From the NCBI GenBank assembly GCA_017613485.1, contig JAGADS010000267.1:1-11196 (forward strand): a DNA stretch of 11,196 nt, read 5' to 3'. Source of the stretch: Treponema sp. (GTDB taxonomy: Bacteria; Spirochaetota; Spirochaetia; Treponematales; Treponemataceae). Shown here piece after piece: positions 1 to 5,526 of the stretch (its first letter is position 1; each line of letters starts with the position of its first letter). A program made the translations under genes and the position numbers. The notes below the pieces were generated by a model. That model had not been told where the DNA came from. It saw only the letters and a list, made by a program, of their open reading frames with translations, and made no database searches.

Positions 1-208
1 AGAGGGAGCCGTCATCCGCGACCCAAAGACCCTTAAGCTGGTTGATAGAATTAAGAGGTTTCCATGAAGGTTCCTGTTTTGGTTCCTGAATCTCAATCTC
101 AGGTTCCTCTGGCTCTTGAGGCTTGGGGATAGAAGTACATCCGGTGACACAAATAAGAAAGAGGAATCCAGTGCAAATCAAACTTAATAAACTTCTTGTT
201 TTATTCAT
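1..208 (-). CDS. Lipoprotein, N-terminal part (runs off the left edge)
   Basis: About 69 codons are visible, reading leftward from the ATG at 208-206. The protein starts MNKTRSLLSL, has a hydrophobic stretch to about residue 20, and then a lipobox V-T-G-C with the acylated cysteine at position 24. This is a classic SPase II signal, so the mature protein is a membrane-anchored lipoprotein. After Cys24 comes a Pro/Glu-rich tether of about 25 residues (repeated QEPE/PKQEP), then the start of a folded domain (QLKGLWVADDGSL). I do not recognise the family from this fragment. The start is supported by the signal peptide; there is no Shine-Dalgarno sequence before it, and the promoter sits immediately upstream (separate entry). 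It is tandem to, but separated from, the toxin/immunity pair on the same strand. Confidence 0.8.
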   Translation of the reverse strand, partial: MNKTRSLLSLICTGFLFLICVTGCTSIPKPQEPEEPEIEIQEPKQEPSWKPLNSINQLKGLWVADDGSL

Positions 209-244
209 AATGTAAGTATACGTGTTTTTTGGGGTATGGGTCAA
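209..244 (-). promoter_or_regulatory. Promoter of the lipoprotein gene, probably giving a leaderless mRNA
   Basis: Read on the minus strand, TTGACC (244-239) is followed after 18 bases by TATACT (220-215), five of six matches to each sigma-70 hexamer. Only six bases separate the -10 box from the ATG at 208. Initiation about seven bases after the -10 box would fall on or next to the A of the start codon. No ribosome site is present in the gap. The match is seen directly; use of the promoter is inferred. Confidence 0.6.
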
Positions 245-258
245 TTGTGGGGGACCCA
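237..258. promoter_or_regulatory. Inverted repeat over the -35 box (possible operator)
   Basis: TGGGTC (237-242) is mirrored by GACCCA (253-258), a perfect 6-bp inverted repeat with a 10-base spacer. It covers the -35 hexamer of the lipoprotein promoter. An alternative short stem, GTGGG (247-251) with CCCAC (255-259), overlaps it. It could be a repressor site or chance in a G-rich patch; confidence is low. Confidence 0.2.
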
Positions 259-284
259 CTGATCATATTGTCAAAAGATGAAAA

Positions 285-315
285 GTCGCTCCTTCACAGG
301 GGCGTGAATTGAAAC
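285..315 (+). CRISPR. Solitary type I-C-like CRISPR repeat (single unit, no array)
   Basis: The 31-base unit begins GTCGCTCC and ends GGCGTGAATTGAAAC, the hallmark pattern of subtype I-C repeats (GTCGC at the 5' end, GTGGATTGAAAY-like at the 3' end, 31-32 bases). It forms the expected hairpin: CGCTCC (287-292), loop TTCACA, GGGGCG (299-304). The one non-Watson-Crick pair is a T.G wobble that is tolerated only if the plus strand is the RNA. I find no second copy anywhere in the window and no cas gene. The flanking 35-45 bases on either side could be former spacers but cannot be assigned. It may be a relic of a lost array, an end repeat, or a stand-alone unit. Confidence 0.65.
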
Positions 316-357
316 TGGTATAACATCATGTTGGTCGAATATCTTGTTGACGATAAT

Positions 358-582
358 TTACTCTTCATCTGGTAAGGTTCGTAAAACAGCTAAAACTTGT
401 TTGTTGCTTAATGCTACAACTTTATTACGCGACTCCTTCATTAAAAGAGGATATCCAGACATCCTGCCTTTTGTTCCAGTAGAATAACCAACATAAATGT
501 CCTTTCCCTTGTAAGTTGTCAGAAAGCGTGCAGAGGATCGGCCATGAGCCTTTGAAAAATCAATAAAATTATTCAATGTCAT
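358..582 (-). CDS. Putative immunity protein for the adjacent papain-fold toxin
   Basis: A 74-residue soluble protein starting MTLNNFIDFSKAHG and ending RTLPDEE. It has no signal peptide or membrane segment. Its middle looks like short beta strands (KGKDIYVGYS, then GYPLLMKES), followed by a C-terminal helix (NKQVLAVLRTL). I do not recognise the family. The role is inferred from position: its ATG (582-580) overlaps the toxin stop codon as ATGA, so the two are translationally coupled, and it is small and follows the toxin, the usual arrangement of polymorphic toxin immunity genes. The start at 582 is favoured over an in-frame ATG at 630 because TGGAGGC lies about 7 bases upstream of it. Composition is AT-rich like the toxin. 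Alternatives are a small unrelated accessory protein or a regulator of the toxin. Confidence 0.6.
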   Translation of the reverse strand: MTLNNFIDFSKAHGRSSARFLTTYKGKDIYVGYSTGTKGRMSGYPLLMKESRNKVVALSNKQVLAVLRTLPDEE

Positions 583-1256
583 AATCTTGCCTCCAATACA
601 TAATTTACCACAGCTTTGTTTAAAAAGCAATCAGAAAGATTAATAAGCTTTATAGTTCCCAATCTAGTAGTATACAAGAATTTTTTTATTGCATTGCCTG
701 TTCTTCGTTCATCTGTTTGAGGATCGTATAACATTAAAAGTCCATTTTGTTTCGTAATCATCATAATATGACCATCAGGTGTAAAATCTTTCCAATAGAA
801 TTCAATACTGTAATATTTATCATTCTCCAAATTATTATCAAACCAAGATAATAAACGAGGCATATAGCTTTCTTTCGGTTTAATATACTCTGGAAACTTT
901 CCTGTAGCCTTATTAATTAATCCAAAATTTGTATTCTCTGAAAGTATAAACATTAATATATTTTCTTTATCGTATGGTCTAGCTTGAACGTTAAAACCAT
1001 CTAAGCGAGCTTTCATACTTAAAACACATGCAGGACAATTACAAGATGTTTCGGAATGAATCACATAATGAGGATTTGCATTTCCACTATCTGCATCCTC
1101 GAAAGACATAGGTGCACCTTTTCTTACACCTGCCAGTTCATTATCAACTTTTTCAATTCCTACTTTTATATTATTATTTTTCACCATATTATTATCGAGT
1201 GTTTTCTCTGAAGACTTTTGCCTTTTTATTTTTCTTCCATATTTAATGAAACCCAT
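579..1256 (-). CDS. Papain-fold toxin (Tox-PL / glutamine-deamidase-like) protein
   Basis: With the start at 1256 the protein has 225 residues. Residues 1-48 are Lys/Asn-rich and look like a linker. From about residue 50 it follows the pattern I know from papain-fold toxin 1 (Tox-PL) domains at the C-terminal tips of polymorphic and phage MuF-type toxins: MSFEDADSGNANPHY, then N-C-P-A-C with the likely catalytic Cys74, then the helix VLSMKARLDGFNVQARPY, then DGHIMMI with His163, then LLMLYDPQTDE with Asp178. The triad therefore appears intact. Family members deamidate or cleave protein targets; the target here is unknown. There is no signal peptide or delivery domain, so it resembles a detached toxin tip. 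The start is uncertain: no ribosome site precedes 1256 or the ATG at 1187, while an ATG at 1109 has AAAGGTG upstream and would still retain the core domain. An extension to 1391 is unlikely because it runs antisense into the next gene's signal peptide. GC is markedly lower than in the neighbours, suggesting transfer. Confidence 0.75.
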   Translation of the reverse strand: MGFIKYGRKIKRQKSSEKTLDNNMVKNNNIKVGIEKVDNELAGVRKGAPMSFEDADSGNANPHYVIHSETSCNCPACVLSMKARLDGFNVQARPYDKENILMFILSENTNFGLINKATGKFPEYIKPKESYMPRLLSWFDNNLENDKYYSIEFYWKDFTPDGHIMMITKQNGLLMLYDPQTDERRTGNAIKKFLYTTRLGTIKLINLSDCFLNKAVVNYVLEARL

Positions 1257-1310
1257 TTGCAAATTTGGTTGTTTATAATGTATAATGATGGGGTTAATGC
1301 TCCAGGAGGA
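1257..1310 (+). promoter_or_regulatory. Promoter and ribosome site of the transglutaminase-like gene
   Basis: TTGCAA (1257-1262) is followed after 18 bases by a perfect TATAAT (1281-1286). A second TATAAT at 1274-1279 overlaps with a poorer -35. Transcription would start near 1293, giving a leader of about 22 bases. AGGAGGA (1304-1310) sits just ahead of the ATG at 1315 and fixes that start over the in-frame ATG at 1285, which lies inside the promoter. The promoter abuts the toxin's start codon, so the two genes are divergent with about 58 bases between them. Confidence 0.6.
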
Positions 1311-1314
1311 AAGT

Positions 1315-4248
1315 ATGTTTAATAGAAAACTGTTTACTGCTTTTATGGCTGTGCTTTTGATCTCAGGCATGGCTTTTGCGGGTGGAAGCAAGGAGAAGGC
1401 TTCCTCAAAGGATAAGGCTCAGGAAACCCAGGGAATTGACCGCTGGCACAATATCTACAATCAGCCTTATGACCCTGATGCGGTGATTGATTCATCCAAG
1501 AACGGAAAGAAAATCGGTCCCATGACAATAACCATTGTTGCAAAGGACGGATGGCTTTTTGTCCGTGACCCAAAGAAAAAACAGCTGGGCGCATACAACC
1601 TCAAGTACCAGTGCTGGAACACATATTCACCTGTTCTTGACGGGGTGGATCTTAATCTTGAGCAGTTCTACCGTTCAATTGACCTTGGCAAAACTGATTT
1701 GAACCGTGACCAGTACGGAAACTTCTGCGGTTACACTGGGGCAGCCCTTCCAGAGGAATATACTGTAACGGCAGTAGCGGAAAAACCCAAGACCGGTACA
1801 AGCACGACAAAACCTGCCTCCACCGGAACAACAACTTCAACTGGAACAACTGCATCAACCGGCACGACAACTTCAACATCAGCAGCATCAACCGCTGCAA
1901 CTACGGCAACATCAGCAGGTTCAACAACATCAAATACCACGACAAGTACTTCAACTTCAACTGCAAGTACTCCGGCAAGCACCACGACAAATACTTCAAG
2001 CACAACAACTGCCTCAACAACTTCAAGCACAACAACGGCATCTTCTGGGAAAACGGGAACTACAAGTTCCTATGCCACACCAAAGTTAACTGCCGACAGT
2101 CCTCTGGTATTTTCAACAAGTACGCCATGGAGCCATCTTTCATATCCGTCTGCCACATATACTTATGGGACGGAAACCAAGAACAAGAAGCTTCTTACGC
2201 TCAAAAAATCTATGAGTGCAAAACGCGGAACCAATGTACGCAAGGTTAACTTTACAACACCTTCGAAAACCAACGGAACTACATTCAAGCCGACAAAGAC
2301 ACCGGCAGCAAGAGAGGATTTTTCTTCCATAGATTCTTATGTCGAGAAACTTAATATCCCGACTACCATGACACTTGAGAAAGCGGCAAAGGAAATAACA
2401 AAGACGGCTAAGACCGACAAGGAAAAAGCACGCGCTCTCTTTACATGGATAAAGAAAAACATCACCTACGACTATGCCTCTGTAGGAAACCCTGATAACT
2501 TTTCAGACAGTTCCCTGGATGCTAGGAGTGCCGAGGGTACGTTCAAAAACAGGAAGGGTGTATGCGACGGTTATTCAAGCCTGTTCTTTGAGTTTGGTAT
2601 CTTTGCGGGGCTTGATGTTGATTATGTAAGCGGAATAGTTAAGCTGGATGCTTCATTTACCCCACGAGGGGATTTGACCAATGAGAAAAATGCCCATGCA
2701 TGGAACTGTGTTCATACAAGCAATGGTGATATCCTTGTTGACTGTACATGGGGATGGTTTGACGTGGATCCTGCCTACATGATTTTCTCCCATTACCCAA
2801 ATACTACTGCTTTCCAGAATCTTTCTACACCTCTTACCTACGGACAGTTCCAGCAGCTTCCTTATGTTGATCCGTCACTTGAAAATCAGGGCATAGACGG
2901 TGCTGAGCTTCTTGAATTCTTCTGGGCACACACAAAAGCCTGGATGCCTGCCAACCTGAGTGTATTTGCTCCCGATGCAAGGAAAAACGGCATTCCCATG
3001 GGGAATGGACTTATTGGAAACAGTAGATTTAACATGAACGAGGTTGGTTCCGAAGCTGTTATGGAGACAGCAGGGGATGCCATGATTATCTATTATGACG
3101 ATAAAGCCAAGATGGTGACTAAAATGCCTGATGACAGTTCTTATCTGTTGACCAATGTTAACAGGCAGATTCTTTTTACTGAGAAGGGTAAGTCTTATAC
3201 CACAGGCAAAAGATATGCTGTCTATGACTGGTATCATCAGAACTGGACATATATCGATGATTCCTTTAATAAAAACAAAGATTTTGTAAAGCAGTTGTTT
3301 GCAAATGTAGATTCATCAATCGATGTTTCAAGGGTGGCTACCTGGGAAAAAGATGAAGAGGTTATCTTTGTTCCGCTAAGCCAAAAGAAGGAATACCAGA
3401 ATGCGATTGAGAACTATGAGTGGACACGCGACAAGGAATTCTGCGAGTTTGTGGAATGGATGCTTGACCGTGGAGTCAGTGAGGCTGTAATCCAGAGCTA
3501 CATAAGGAATGCAAGTAACCCCGCTGTACGAGGATGGCTTACAACATACAGTGATTCACAGCAAGGATGGCAGCAGGCACCATTCTTTAATTCTTATGAC
3601 TTCCCCGATATTCCAAATCCGGATGCATGGGGAAATACAAGGGTCAGGGCAGGCGGAATGGAGAAATACTTCCAGGCACGTAAGCTTCTTGACCATTCTC
3701 TGTGGCAGCAGGAAGCTATCCCAGTGCTGTTCGTTCATTTTACGGATACGGACGGATCTGCCAAGACATTTACCCCGGGATTTGATGTTCAAAAAGCAAT
3801 ACCTGACATTCAGAAAAGGGTTAATACCGATCTGCCCAATAAAGTTGAATGTGATTTGGTTACAGTCCCAATAAGCTACAACGAATGGAAGACGACTAAC
3901 GGAAATGGATTTAATGGTCGGAAAAAGATGTATGACTGGGAAAGGGAGCAGGTTCTTAAAACTCTTAAGGCAAGCAATTCCGCACTGGCAAAAAAACTTG
4001 AAGGGCGGCAGTTTGCTATTGTCGAATGGTTTGACGATAGAAATCTACAGGCAAATATGGGTAATTTGATATATTACAATAATGCAAACACTACATGGCG
4101 CTTTACCAGTTCCTTGCTTAGAAACACCCTAATGGAAACTGTTCTTGGAGTTCATCCAAAGGAATTCCCCAACGTACACTGTCTTAATACGGACTGTTCT
4201 CATGGCGGAGAATTCTGTCCTCTCTGTCTGTATGCCTTGGGGTATTAG
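1315..4248 (+). CDS. Large exported transglutaminase-like protein with Thr/Ser-rich linker
   Basis: A 977-residue protein. Residues 1-22 form a signal peptide ending MAFA before GGSKEK, with no lipobox cysteine, so SPase I cleavage and an envelope or extracellular location are expected. Residues about 35-155 form a small N-terminal domain (KDGWLFVRDPKKKQLGAY). Residues about 160-252 are almost pure Thr/Ser/Ala. Residues about 330-520 are a transglutaminase-like (papain-fold) domain: KARALFTWIKKNITYDY, GVCDGYSS with Cys417, NAHAWN with His461, and LVDCTWGW with Asp476, a complete Cys-His-Asp triad. In bacteria this family includes peptidases and cross-linking enzymes, so the reaction cannot be fixed. 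Residues about 540-950 are unassigned. The C-terminus carries four cysteines, C-x4-C-x6-C-x2-C (956, 961, 968, 971). It has its own promoter and a terminator downstream and is probably monocistronic. Confidence 0.88.
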   Translation: MFNRKLFTAFMAVLLISGMAFAGGSKEKASSKDKAQETQGIDRWHNIYNQPYDPDAVIDSSKNGKKIGPMTITIVAKDGWLFVRDPKKKQLGAYNLKYQCWNTYSPVLDGVDLNLEQFYRSIDLGKTDLNRDQYGNFCGYTGAALPEEYTVTAVAEKPKTGTSTTKPASTGTTTSTGTTASTGTTTSTSAASTAATTATSAGSTTSNTTTSTSTSTASTPASTTTNTSSTTTASTTSSTTTASSGKTGTTSSYATPKLTADSPLVFSTSTPWSHLSYPSATYTYGTETKNKKLLTLKKSMSAKRGTNVRKVNFTTPSKTNGTTFKPTKTPAAREDFSSIDSYVEKLNIPTTMTLEKAAKEITKTAKTDKEKARALFTWIKKNITYDYASVGNPDNFSDSSLDARSAEGTFKNRKGVCDGYSSLFFEFGIFAGLDVDYVSGIVKLDASFTPRGDLTNEKNAHAWNCVHTSNGDILVDCTWGWFDVDPAYMIFSHYPNTTAFQNLSTPLTYGQFQQLPYVDPSLENQGIDGAELLEFFWAHTKAWMPANLSVFAPDARKNGIPMGNGLIGNSRFNMNEVGSEAVMETAGDAMIIYYDDKAKMVTKMPDDSSYLLTNVNRQILFTEKGKSYTTGKRYAVYDWYHQNWTYIDDSFNKNKDFVKQLFANVDSSIDVSRVATWEKDEEVIFVPLSQKKEYQNAIENYEWTRDKEFCEFVEWMLDRGVSEAVIQSYIRNASNPAVRGWLTTYSDSQQGWQQAPFFNSYDFPDIPNPDAWGNTRVRAGGMEKYFQARKLLDHSLWQQEAIPVLFVHFTDTDGSAKTFTPGFDVQKAIPDIQKRVNTDLPNKVECDLVTVPISYNEWKTTNGNGFNGRKKMYDWEREQVLKTLKASNSALAKKLEGRQFAIVEWFDDRNLQANMGNLIYYNNANTTWRFTSSLLRNTLMETVLGVHPKEFPNVHCLNTDCSHGGEFCPLCLYALGY
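1795..2070 (+). repeat. Low-complexity Thr/Ser-coding repeat tract
   Basis: This stretch encodes a Thr/Ser/Ala linker built from short imperfect units such as STGTT and TSSTTTAS. At DNA level ACTTCAAGCACAACAAC occurs twice (1993-2009 and 2020-2036), exactly 27 bases apart, encoding two successive nine-residue units. Such tracts can change length by slippage. As protein it would be an extended spacer and a possible O-glycosylation target. The antisense frame is also open here, but only because of the biased codons. Confidence 0.7.
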
Positions 4249-4255
4249 GAAATAG

Positions 4256-4394
4256 TGTCATTCGCCATTGTCACTGTCGGACTCGATTTATGTCATTGTC
4301 GGATGCGATCCATGTCATTGTCGGACTCGATCCGACAATCCTTCCCTGTCATTTTGTATGACGGTAAGATTACCGCATCAAGTGCGGTAATGAC
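4256..4394. repeat. Cluster of TGTCATT-type palindromic intergenic repeats
   Basis: One full 29-base palindromic unit lies at 4313-4341: TGTCATT, a GTCGGA...TCCGAC stem and AATCC; the extended stem ATTGTCGGA (4317-4325) / TCCGACAAT (4331-4339) is a perfect 9 bp with loop CTCGA. A second 29-base unit of the same design lies inverted at 4394-4366 (minus strand TGTCATT, ACCGCA...TGCGGT, AATCT), with an 8-bp stem. Ahead of them are two 22-base partial copies (4269-4290 and 4291-4312) that keep the left arm but not the right, and a TGTCATT stub at 4256. This matches REP-like short palindromic repeats found between genes in many bacteria. No protein is encoded here. Confidence 0.8.
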
Positions 4395-4422
4395 ATGAGT
4401 ACACTGCATAACCGACGCTTTT

Positions 4423-4468
4423 CCCGGTGGTTTTGACTTTGCTCAACAATCGCCGGGTTCTTTTTTTT
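4423..4468 (+). terminator. Rho-independent terminator of the transglutaminase-like gene
   Basis: CCCGGTG (4423-4429) pairs with CGCCGGG (4451-4457), seven pairs with one wobble. Inside the loop TTGA (4433-4436) can pair with TCAA (4443-4446). The stem is followed by TTC and a run of eight T (4461-4468). It lies about 175 bases after the stop codon, beyond the repeat cluster. Confidence 0.75.
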
Positions 4469-4477
4469 AAAAAAAAT

Positions 4478-4552
4478 TTGCTTATTTTGCAAAACCGTTG
4501 TATCATATAGATTGGACAAAATGGAGAAATTAACTATTTTTTGAAAAGGAGG
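4478..4552 (+). promoter_or_regulatory. Promoter and ribosome site of the sirtuin gene
   Basis: TTGCTT (4478-4483) and TATCAT (4501-4506) are separated by 17 bases. AAGGAGG (4546-4552) is a strong ribosome site four bases ahead of the ATG at 4557. Coming right after the terminator, this indicates that the sirtuin is transcribed on its own. The -35 match is modest. Confidence 0.5.
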
Positions 4553-4556
4553 CACT

Positions 4557-5306
4557 ATGGCAGCGACACAGGAACAGATAGATACGCTTCAGCAGTACGT
4601 AAGCGAAAGCAGCTCTATTGTTTTTTTCGGTGGGGCAGGTGTTTCTACAGAGAGCGGAATTCCGGACTTTAGGAGTGTGGACGGTCTTTACAACCAGAAA
4701 TGGGATTATCCTCCCGAGGAGATTCTTAGCAGGGGGTTCTTTTATTCAAATCCGGCTGAATTCTACCGCTTTTACAGGGAGAAAATCCTTGTTGAGGGGA
4801 TAAAACCGAATTCGGCACACAAAAAACTTGCTGAAATGGAGGCTAAAGGCAAGCTAAAGGCGGTTATAACCCAGAATATTGACGGTCTTCATCAGGCAGC
4901 GGGCAGTAAGAAAGTGCTGGAGCTTCACGGCAGCGTTCTCCGCAATCACTGTACTGAATGTCATGCCTTCTATGATGTGGATTACGTGATGGCACACAAG
5001 GATGACAAAGGCATTGCACGTTGTTCAAAAGGCTCCTGTACCGGTATTATTAAGCCGGATGTGGTGCTTTACGGCGAGAACCTGGATGAGGATGTCATAG
5101 CAGAGACTCTCAGGGTTCTGGGAGAGGCTGACATGCTGATAATCGGAGGTACTTCGCTTACAGTATATCCTGCCGCCGGGTTCATAAGGGCATTTACGGG
5201 GAACAAGCTGGTATTGATTAACCGTGATGCCACCGCAAATGACGGAATTGCTGATCTTGTGATTCACGACAGTATTGGAAAAGTTCTGGATCAAATAAAA
5301 GTGTAA
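4557..5306 (+). CDS. cobB: Sir2-family NAD-dependent protein deacylase
   Basis: A 249-residue cytoplasmic protein, the usual length for a bacterial sirtuin. It removes acetyl (or other acyl) groups from lysines, consuming NAD and releasing nicotinamide and O-acyl-ADP-ribose. Motifs in order: GAGVS and GIPDFRS (26-40) for NAD binding; TQNIDGLH (105-112); catalytic His124 in ELHGS; the zinc cysteines 132, 135, 156 and 161; IKPDVVLYGE (165-174); GTS (198-200); VYPAA (203-207); and INRD (221-224). All key residues are present. The stretch FFYSNPAEFYRF resembles Thermotoga Sir2 (class U). The Tyr-x-x-Arg pair of CobB/SIRT5-type desuccinylases is not seen: Tyr70 is present, but the Arg position holds Tyr73. 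This favours deacetylase activity. The gene stands alone between two surface-protein genes. The symbol cobB is a family-level name, not a demonstrated orthology. Confidence 0.93.
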   Translation: MAATQEQIDTLQQYVSESSSIVFFGGAGVSTESGIPDFRSVDGLYNQKWDYPPEEILSRGFFYSNPAEFYRFYREKILVEGIKPNSAHKKLAEMEAKGKLKAVITQNIDGLHQAAGSKKVLELHGSVLRNHCTECHAFYDVDYVMAHKDDKGIARCSKGSCTGIIKPDVVLYGENLDEDVIAETLRVLGEADMLIIGGTSLTVYPAAGFIRAFTGNKLVLINRDATANDGIADLVIHDSIGKVLDQIKV

Positions 5307-5346
5307 TTTAATGGTGTTTTTGTTTGTTTAAATAAGTTGAAGGGAT

Positions 5347-5374
5347 GCTGTGCTCTTTTGTGGAAAAGTGCAGC
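5347..5374 (+). other. Imperfect hairpin after the sirtuin gene
   Basis: GCTGTGC and TTTT on the left (5347-5359, with a two-base bulge) pair with AAAAGTGCAGC (5364-5374) around the loop GTGG; two pairs are wobbles. No T run follows, so it is a poor intrinsic terminator. It may be a Rho-dependent 3' end or a processing structure. No better terminator is visible between the two genes, so read-through into the giant gene is possible. Confidence 0.25.
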
Positions 5375-5511
5375 GGTTAAAGAAAACAGGGAATTTTGCC
5401 GATATTGATTACGGAAAACTATGTCTTTTTGGCAGAATTCTATTTTTTGAAGTTTGTGAGCCGCTTTTTGGAGCCGAAAGGCCTTAATGGGGGTTCATTT
5501 ACTCATTATTT

Positions 5512-5519
5512 AGGAAGGA
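5512..5519 (+). promoter_or_regulatory. Ribosome site of the giant Ig-repeat gene
   Basis: AGGAAGGA lies seven bases before the ATG at 5527. This supports the start, which also opens a clean signal peptide. The 220 bases between the sirtuin stop and this ATG hold no convincing promoter; the best candidate is a weak TTGCCG (5396-5401) / TATGTC (5420-5425) pair with an 18-base gap. Confidence 0.55.
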
Positions 5520-5526
5520 CTTGAGT

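Noticed and set aside
8..66. Plus-strand peptide with VIRDPK, resembling FVRDPK of the transglutaminase-like protein
   Set aside because: Short, stops at once, and lies antisense to a convincing lipoprotein; treated as chance.
287..304. CRISPR-repeat stem as terminator of the toxin/immunity operon
   Set aside because: In the minus-strand RNA the wobble becomes a C-A mismatch, and only four T follow the stem, so it is a weak terminator at best.
583..630. Longer start for the immunity gene (ATG at 630)
   Set aside because: It would overlap the toxin coding end by about 50 bases, and the ATG at 582 has a good GGAGG site and the typical ATGA overlap.
1285..1314. Upstream ATG at 1285 for the transglutaminase-like gene
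   Set aside because: It lies in the -10 region and would add ten residues before a normal signal peptide; AGGAGGA directly serves the ATG at 1315.
1257..1391. N-terminal extension of the toxin frame up to an ATG at 1391
   Set aside because: These codons are antisense to the promoter, ribosome site and signal peptide of the transglutaminase-like gene; the Tox-PL signature begins well inside the protein.
1731..2030. Minus-strand frame rich in Val/Ala
   Set aside because: It is the antisense of the Thr/Ser-coding tract; its openness and odd composition follow from that bias.
4557..5306. Sirtuin as part of a defence system (for example ThsA- or DSR-like)
   Set aside because: It is a complete ordinary 249-aa deacylase with zinc site and catalytic His, has its own promoter, and no fused effector domain or defence partner is nearby.
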